Shown: piece after piece, positions 57,763 through 64,000 of the stretch
Layout of the letters: each line of letters begins with the position of its first letter
Position numbering within the stretch: position 1 is the stretch's first letter
Assembly: GCF_000496695.1 (NCBI RefSeq)
Contig: NZ_BAUJ01000003.1
Location: 186,001 to 250,000, forward strand
Reading direction: 5' to 3'
DNA: 64,000 bases
Source: Vibrio halioticoli NBRC 102217
GTDB lineage: Bacteria > Pseudomonadota > Gammaproteobacteria > Enterobacterales > Vibrionaceae
Notes under the pieces: generated by a model
Seen by the model: only the letters and a program-made list of their open reading frames with translations
Database searches by the model: none
What the model was told of the DNA's origin: nothing
Translations under genes and position numbers: made by a program

Positions 57763-58249
57763 TAATCAAGCATCAATGAACTCCCAAAAAGGTAATGTGT
57801 ACATCATTGCGGTTTTTATTATCGTAGTTTTAGGGATGTTGACCTTAAATCTCACCAGAATATCGTGGTCAAACCAAGATACATTAACTCGTGAAGTATT
57901 GGGTAAGCAGGCGTCAATGTTAGCCCAATCAGCCAATGAGTGGGCTTTGACTTATTTGTTTCCGTTAGATGGAGACGATGACTATACAACCTTATCCACT
58001 CGCTGCGACACGCTGGGATCTGACGCAGTCAATGCCACCACAGCTCTGGTTGAAAATAGCGGCGTTTCTTGCAGTGCCCCAACCATTTCTTGTGAAACAT
58101 CACCATCAAATATACCTGCAGATATGGACAACATCCCTGAAGAATTAAAACACCTCTCTATATCATCCAGAGCTATCTGCAATGATGGCAATACCTTTGA
58201 AGTAGAGCGTCAGCAAACGGTTTGGGTTCGAGGAGTTAAAGATGAATAG
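57752..58249 (+). CDS. mshP: MSHA minor pilin MshP
   Basis: A 165-residue protein with a prepilin-like start: after Q-K-G the helix N-V-Y-I-I-A-V-F-I-I-V-V-L-G begins. Mature residue 5 is Ile instead of Glu, a loss also known in GspK/PilX-type tip pilins. ATG 57752 has AGGTGAG nearby; an ATG at 57776 would give a shorter leader. The polar domain contains four or more Cys. It overlaps mshQ by 8 bases. Confidence 0.83.
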   Translation: MYRNNQASMNSQKGNVYIIAVFIIVVLGMLTLNLTRISWSNQDTLTREVLGKQASMLAQSANEWALTYLFPLDGDDDYTTLSTRCDTLGSDAVNATTALVENSGVSCSAPTISCETSPSNIPADMDNIPEELKHLSISSRAICNDGNTFEVERQQTVWVRGVKDE

Positions 58250-61200
58250 GTTGTATTCTTTTGTTGTATTTATTTTCTTATTCTTGTTTTCTCATTCTGT
58301 TTTTGCAGAAACTTGTTCGGTGGCGGGGAATAAAGATTATGTGGTTCAGTTTCAGGTAGTTGGTTCAAATTATTATCAAGATATCGCATTTACACATGGT
58401 AAAGATAAGTATGTATTGTGGTACACCCAGCAGGAAGAACCGTTAGAAGAGAATGTTTATCATTTTAATGAACAAGGCTTATCGCTTGGTCAAACTTATA
58501 CAGTTCGGATTGAAGTCGAGCACACGACTGGAAATAGTAATATTGCTAATTATTATTTGATTGTGAATGGTATGAAGGTACATCAGGATACTCAAAATAA
58601 TGTTGCTGCGAATGGTAAGCTTGAAGGGACTGGTACTAATATCAGTAATCTTGAGTGTGGGGAGTCAGTTGATCTTCCTGAACTAGAACAATGTGCTGCA
58701 TTTCCCCGCGTTGTACAGTCTTGGTCATCATCATCATCATCATCATCATCGCTTAATATCCTTGGTGGTGGTTCTCGTATTTTTGATGCCCATGATGAAA
58801 AAAGTGGACATGTTGGTTTTGGGACCGTAGTGGATCAATCTCACGAGGGTTATGATCAGCCAGCTTGTGATGGTGATATCAATGGAGGAGGGGTACGATG
58901 TATTGCAGAGCCGTCATTGTTAATATCAGAGCCTGCGATTATCCCATTTTCATCAAGGGATGAATTGACATTTGATAAAGAGGTTCGTGATATCCCTGAA
59001 GGGAAATACACTAATGTATCTTTGAACGGTTGGGGGGAATATCGACTTACAGGAACATATTACGAATTTGACTCTTTGACACTTCCTGGTTCTGTTAAGT
59101 TAGTTGTTAAAGATAATACGTTAATACGGCTTAAAACTTTCACTATCAATGGTAGTTCTACGTTAGGCAGTTCCGATCATTCTGATGGTATTCCTGAAAA
59201 TATTACTATTTGGGGTGAAGATAATTCAAATATTAATATTGATACTTCTACTCCTTTTTATGCCAATATTTTCAGTCGGCAAAGTGTCAATTTAGGTGGT
59301 GGATCAATTATTATAGGCTCTATTACTGCTTTTGAGATAAATATGAGCGGTAATAGAATTCAGAGGGTTGAAGATAATTGTGAAGTGCCAACAGTGCCAA
59401 CAGGAAAGACATTCATTATCCAACCTAAAACAGCACAAGCTTTGACCTGTGAACGCATCCCTGTTGATTTTTATGTAGTAGATGATAATGGTCAACCAAT
59501 AACTGGTTATAGCAATAATTTCAATGCTAATGCCATTGATCTTCCTAATGGAAGTGCATGCTGGTCAGAACAATCTAGTGGAGGCACCTGTACTTCTACG
59601 GCTTTAAATAGTCAGTTCATAAATGGAGCAAAACGACTTTATCTGCAAAGTACAACAGTTGGGAATTTAAATGTTACAGCTACAGTTGCTTCAGATAATT
59701 TAAGTGCAACAGAAGGCCCTTACAGGTTTGTACCGTTTGGATTTCAGTTTGAACCAAAACCAGCAAAAGTTATTGCTGGAAAGCCGTTTACAGTACAAGT
59801 TAAAGCTTTAGCTGATACTGGAGGAGCATGCGAAACTATCGATAATTATAATGGTACGAAAGATCTGACTCTTAGCTCTACTAATTATCAACAACCTTCT
59901 TCAGGGAGTAAGCTGGTTACCGCTACAGACACTAATTTAGTATTTACTCAAGGGATTGCTAATCTCGAGTTAACTTATCGGGATGCCGGTCATGTATCAG
60001 TTACCGTGTCTGATCCTGATTGGACTAAAGAGCAGTGTGGTGCCGATTGTGAAGATTACCAAGGTAGTTGGACTGGTTTATCGGGTAATGTTGATATTTA
60101 TTCAAGGCCTTATACTTTTGCTCTATGTAATATTCAGGCTAATTCAGGAAATGGACCTGTGATTAACCCTCAAGGGACAGCTACTAGCGGAAATGGTTTT
60201 ACTGCTGCTGGTGATGAATTTTCTTTATACAGTAAACCTATTATTTGGGCTAATGGTGACTCTGAATTAGGTATCGTTGATCTAAGTAGCAAAGACTTTT
60301 GTAATTATGAAACAACACCAAACTATTCCCAAAGTGATGCTTTGGCAGCTAAACAAATCTTATCTATTCCGACAGATAAACCTCACTCACCAGTAGGTGG
60401 AAAGGTTGGAATCTTATCTGGAGGCGTTGAAAAGTTACACACTGACATTGTTAACGGGATTTATACTTTTTCAGGGCTATCTTGGAACGAAGTCGGCAGT
60501 ATTTTATTAACCTCTAATCTTGATGGGCCTTATTATGATATGACGGTTAACCCATCAACAATACCTGTAGGACGTTTTTATCCAGCCAAACTTGCCTTGA
60601 TTGAAGATCATATCGTTTATCCTCTAGGGCAAGAAGAAAATGGCAACTATGTCGGCTTTGGCTATATGAATCAACCTGTTGGGCATGATTTTATTGTAGA
60701 GGCTCAGAATAGACAAAGTGAACCTACTTACAACTATGGCTTATTTGCAGACAACCTTATGGTTGATATTGACTATCTAGCGATTGATGGAAATGATGTG
60801 GATTTTACTTCCCGATTAGATAGTGCAACTTGGGTTGATTTAAGTTGGAAGGGAAGTGATTGGGGAAAAGCAGACATTTATGGTGTGGCTAGCAATGCAC
60901 GTTTAGCGCCACATACTCAAGATTTTATGATGTCAAAATTACCCGATCCTCAGCCATCAACAACTAATTACACTACAATTCCGGACGGACCTTATGATGG
61001 TTCAAATTCTCAATTTGGTCTTTGGGTTAGCAATAAAGTTGATGGTGTAGATTTTCAAATATTAGACCTTAATGGCGAAGGTATAAGGCTATCAGAACAA
61101 CCTGATTTTCGTTATGGAAGAATGCACTTAAAAGATGTTGCTGGTAATTCAGGGCAAGAGATACGAGTTCCGCTTCGTACAGAATATTGGAAATCCTCTG

Positions 61201-61610
61201 AGTTTATTATTAATAAAGATGATCGCCGTAGTGAATATAGTGCTCCACAACATTTTTGTAGCAAAGTGATATGGACTAATGGAAGTAATAGCTCTGCTAG
61301 CTTAAATGGTTTTGATACGGTCACTGAAGGGAAAAGCAACAAGTTATCAGCCACACACGTCAAGGAATCTGATTCTCATAGAGAGCAGGTACGTTTATGG
61401 TTGAGACAAGGAATGCTATCACCACAACGCAGCGAAACCAATATTGACTGCTCAAAAGCCACGTCATACACCAACCAACCTTGGCTTCAATACAATTGGA
61501 GAGACAAAGGCGATGAAGACCCTTCGGCTGTCGTTACTTTTGGTGTCTTTAGAGGTAACGATCGGATCATATTTAAAGGTGAGCGGGCGTTAATTGGTAA
61601 CGAAAACTGA
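58242..61610 (+). CDS. mshQ: MSHA locus large surface protein MshQ
   Basis: A 1122-residue exported protein with a signal peptide (about residues 1-22, ending V-F-A). The N-terminal domain (about 23-150) is a beta-rich LamG-like region. A nine-Ser run follows near 162-171, encoded by eight TCA codons and a TCG (58725-58751), then beta-rich repeats and a C-terminal half (about 400-1120) matching the MshQ-specific domain (DUF6701 in current annotation, from memory). Cys residues are frequent. It is the last msh gene and presumably a tip adhesin or cell-surface anchor. The first half is more AT-rich than its neighbours. Confidence 0.85.
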   Translation: MNRLYSFVVFIFLFLFSHSVFAETCSVAGNKDYVVQFQVVGSNYYQDIAFTHGKDKYVLWYTQQEEPLEENVYHFNEQGLSLGQTYTVRIEVEHTTGNSNIANYYLIVNGMKVHQDTQNNVAANGKLEGTGTNISNLECGESVDLPELEQCAAFPRVVQSWSSSSSSSSSLNILGGGSRIFDAHDEKSGHVGFGTVVDQSHEGYDQPACDGDINGGGVRCIAEPSLLISEPAIIPFSSRDELTFDKEVRDIPEGKYTNVSLNGWGEYRLTGTYYEFDSLTLPGSVKLVVKDNTLIRLKTFTINGSSTLGSSDHSDGIPENITIWGEDNSNINIDTSTPFYANIFSRQSVNLGGGSIIIGSITAFEINMSGNRIQRVEDNCEVPTVPTGKTFIIQPKTAQALTCERIPVDFYVVDDNGQPITGYSNNFNANAIDLPNGSACWSEQSSGGTCTSTALNSQFINGAKRLYLQSTTVGNLNVTATVASDNLSATEGPYRFVPFGFQFEPKPAKVIAGKPFTVQVKALADTGGACETIDNYNGTKDLTLSSTNYQQPSSGSKLVTATDTNLVFTQGIANLELTYRDAGHVSVTVSDPDWTKEQCGADCEDYQGSWTGLSGNVDIYSRPYTFALCNIQANSGNGPVINPQGTATSGNGFTAAGDEFSLYSKPIIWANGDSELGIVDLSSKDFCNYETTPNYSQSDALAAKQILSIPTDKPHSPVGGKVGILSGGVEKLHTDIVNGIYTFSGLSWNEVGSILLTSNLDGPYYDMTVNPSTIPVGRFYPAKLALIEDHIVYPLGQEENGNYVGFGYMNQPVGHDFIVEAQNRQSEPTYNYGLFADNLMVDIDYLAIDGNDVDFTSRLDSATWVDLSWKGSDWGKADIYGVASNARLAPHTQDFMMSKLPDPQPSTTNYTTIPDGPYDGSNSQFGLWVSNKVDGVDFQILDLNGEGIRLSEQPDFRYGRMHLKDVAGNSGQEIRVPLRTEYWKSSEFIINKDDRRSEYSAPQHFCSKVIWTNGSNSSASLNGFDTVTEGKSNKLSATHVKESDSHREQVRLWLRQGMLSPQRSETNIDCSKATSYTNQPWLQYNWRDKGDEDPSAVVTFGVFRGNDRIIFKGERALIGNEN
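58725..58751 (+). repeat. (TCA)8 trinucleotide repeat in mshQ
   Basis: Eight consecutive TCA units followed by TCG encode a run of nine serines. Length changes at such a repeat alter the linker by whole residues and do not shift the frame. Confidence 0.95.
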
Positions 61611-61617
61611 CTTTTTT

Positions 61618-61653
61618 AGTGCCTAAGTCAGGACAGCGTCAGAAAAAGGCACT
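61618..61653 (+). repeat. Hairpin after mshQ
   Basis: A 7-bp perfect inverted repeat (AGTGCCT and AGGCACT) with a 22-base loop just after the mshQ stop. The T run after it is weak, so it may be a poor terminator between the msh and mre genes. Confidence 0.45.
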
Positions 61654-61739
61654 TTATATCAATCTTTGTTGTCCAATGCCTTGCCCAATAAGTGTGGCAT
61701 TGGTACATTTAATACAATTTTATCTTCCAAAGATTGTGA

Positions 61740-62798
<1,059 letters not shown>

Positions 62799-62846
62799 GT
62801 CTTCCACTGAATCACACCCACTAGTAACAAAAACGGGTAATGAAGA

Positions 62847-63767
62847 ATGAATCCAATCTTTGGCAGAGGTCCTTCTCTGCAATTGAGACTCTTTTTTGCC
62901 GTATTACTATCAGCCAGCTTAATGTTGGCTGATAGTCGTTTAGATACCTTCTCAAATGTACGATACGTGTTAAACAGTTCTGTCGCTCCAATCCAGTACC
63001 TTGCTGATCTACCTAGAAGCATGTTTGGCAAGCTTTATGAACAGGTAAGCAGCAAACAACAACTGTTGTCGACCAATAAAGCGCTCCGTGAACAGCTACT
63101 GAAAATGAACAGCGAACTGTCGCTGCTCTCTCAATATAAAGAAGAAAACCAACGCTTTAGAAAACTGTTGGGCTCTAGCTTTGTGCGAGATGAAAAAAAG
63201 GTAGTGACGGAAGTGATGGCGGTAGATGCCTCTTCATATCACCAACAGATCATGATTGATAAAGGCCGTGTCGATGGTGTTTATCAAGGGCAACCTGTGA
63301 TTAATGAAAACGGTATTGTTGGGCAGGTCACTGAAGTTGGCGCTCACAATAGTCGAGTGCTACTGCTGACCGATGCTAACGCCGCAATTCCAGTGCAAGT
63401 CATTCGTAATGACATTCGAGTGATTGCCGCAGGCAGTGGCGATTTGACGCAAATGCACTTGCAGCACATCCCAAGTAATTTTGATATTCAAGAAGGTGAC
63501 GTACTGGTCTCATCTGGTTTGGGTGGTGTGTATCCTGAAGGGTATCCAGTGGCGACTGTAAATAAAGTTCAAATAGATAACCACCAACCGTTTTCAACCA
63601 TTACCGCCATTCCAGCGGTAGACTTTGGGCGTTTGCGTTATCTGCTGTTGGTTTGGCCTCAGCAAACGTCGGCCAATGAGCAACCAACGCTGATTGAATC
63701 TGTACCAGCCACAGCAACCGAACAGAATCCAACAACAGCACAAGCCGGAGAAAAAGATGGCGAATAG
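62847..63767 (+). CDS. mreC: Rod shape-determining protein MreC
   Basis: A 306-residue bitopic inner-membrane protein with a short cytoplasmic start, one helix (about residues 11-29), a coiled coil (about 60-110) and a beta-rich periplasmic domain (about 120-275) ending in a Pro/Gln/Thr-rich tail. It links MreB with the elongation peptidoglycan synthases. It starts 48 bases after mreB and overlaps mreD by 11 bases. Confidence 0.96.
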   Translation: MNPIFGRGPSLQLRLFFAVLLSASLMLADSRLDTFSNVRYVLNSSVAPIQYLADLPRSMFGKLYEQVSSKQQLLSTNKALREQLLKMNSELSLLSQYKEENQRFRKLLGSSFVRDEKKVVTEVMAVDASSYHQQIMIDKGRVDGVYQGQPVINENGIVGQVTEVGAHNSRVLLLTDANAAIPVQVIRNDIRVIAAGSGDLTQMHLQHIPSNFDIQEGDVLVSSGLGGVYPEGYPVATVNKVQIDNHQPFSTITAIPAVDFGRLRYLLLVWPQQTSANEQPTLIESVPATATEQNPTTAQAGEKDGE

Positions 63768-64000
63768 TATCTTTGGTGGCAAGCTTGTTATCTGGACGAC
63801 TTTTTTAGCCGCTCTGATTCTACAAACTATCCCTTGGCCGGGCACAATGGATATGTTGCGTCCGTCATGGTTGGTATTGGTCACCTGTTATTGGGTGATG
63901 GCCGCCCCGCATAGAGTGAATGTGGGAACAGGATTATTTTTAGGTTTATTGTGGGATCTTCTATTGGGTTCCACGCTAGGTATTCACGGCTTGATGATGG
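63757..64000 (+). CDS. mreD: Rod shape-determining protein MreD, 5' end only
   Basis: The first 81 codons are present, starting at ATG 63757 inside the end of mreC. They encode an Ala/Leu/Trp-rich membrane protein beginning M-A-N-S-I-F-G-G-K, with the R-P-S-W-L-V-L-V family motif near residues 36-43 and G-L-L-W-D-L-L-L-G near 67-75. The gene continues beyond the window. Confidence 0.93.
   Translation, partial: MANSIFGGKLVIWTTFLAALILQTIPWPGTMDMLRPSWLVLVTCYWVMAAPHRVNVGTGLFLGLLWDLLLGSTLGIHGLMM

Noticed and set aside
58725..58751. (TCA)8 repeat as an on/off phase-variation switch
   Set aside because: Changes in units of three keep the reading frame, so it cannot switch the gene off; only the linker length would change.

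Overview
The window is a gammaproteobacterial chromosome segment, almost certainly from the genus Vibrio (Vibrionaceae). The evidence is a complete MSHA type IV pilus locus (mshH to mshQ) running into mreBCD, a leuO-fatty acyl-CoA ligase-ilvIH block next to leuABCD with a VC2487-type glycosyltransferase gene nearby, and the lptD-surA-pdxA-rsmA-apaGH string beside folA and djlA. Base composition is moderately AT-rich. I see no rRNA, tRNA, insertion sequence, prophage or CRISPR array, so this is mostly core chromosome.

Region 1 (1-10271): the end of a split ThrE-type exporter pair and folA run rightward. They face a six-gene leftward operon for outer-membrane assembly and maintenance (lptD, surA, pdxA, rsmA, apaG, apaH), which has a sigma-E-like promoter. 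djlA diverges from lptD, followed by a DUF924 gene and a convergent DUF547 gene.

Region 2 (10300-15390): leuABCD on the minus strand, with a terminator at the end and a textbook attenuator in front. The attenuator has a 16-residue leader peptide with five consecutive Leu codons and a terminator hairpin.

Region 3 (15798-31300): a two-gene RND efflux pair; a PAP2 phosphatase/glycosyltransferase pair; leuO behind an AT-rich upstream region with a tandem repeat; a long-chain acyl-CoA ligase; ilvIH; a 43-codon small membrane ORF; pyruvate kinase on the minus strand; and a Gfo/Idh/MocA oxidoreductase.

Region 4 (31373-40511): an M14-type metallopeptidase, a MATE exporter, focA, an MFS exporter divergent from a LysR regulator, and the osmoprotectant ABC operon in the order proX-proW-proV.

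Region 5 (41128-61610): the MSHA pilus locus. mshH (CsrD-like), mshI-J-K-L-M-N-E-G-F form the assembly machine and are tightly overlapped. mshB, three successive mshA-type major pilin genes, mshC-D-O-P and the large mshQ follow. Each mshA copy has its own related 40-bp upstream element and its own intrinsic terminator, so the pilin genes look like three separate transcription units inside the locus. This expanded pilin array is the most distinctive feature of the window.

Region 6 (61755-64000): mreB, mreC and the start of mreD (cell-shape determination), cut by the window end.

I did not find a clearly new multi-gene system. The best candidates for a second look are the three-pilin array with its repeated promoter element, the small membrane ORF at 28172-28303, the PAP2/glycosyltransferase pair, and the low-GC Ser-repeat N-terminal half of mshQ.
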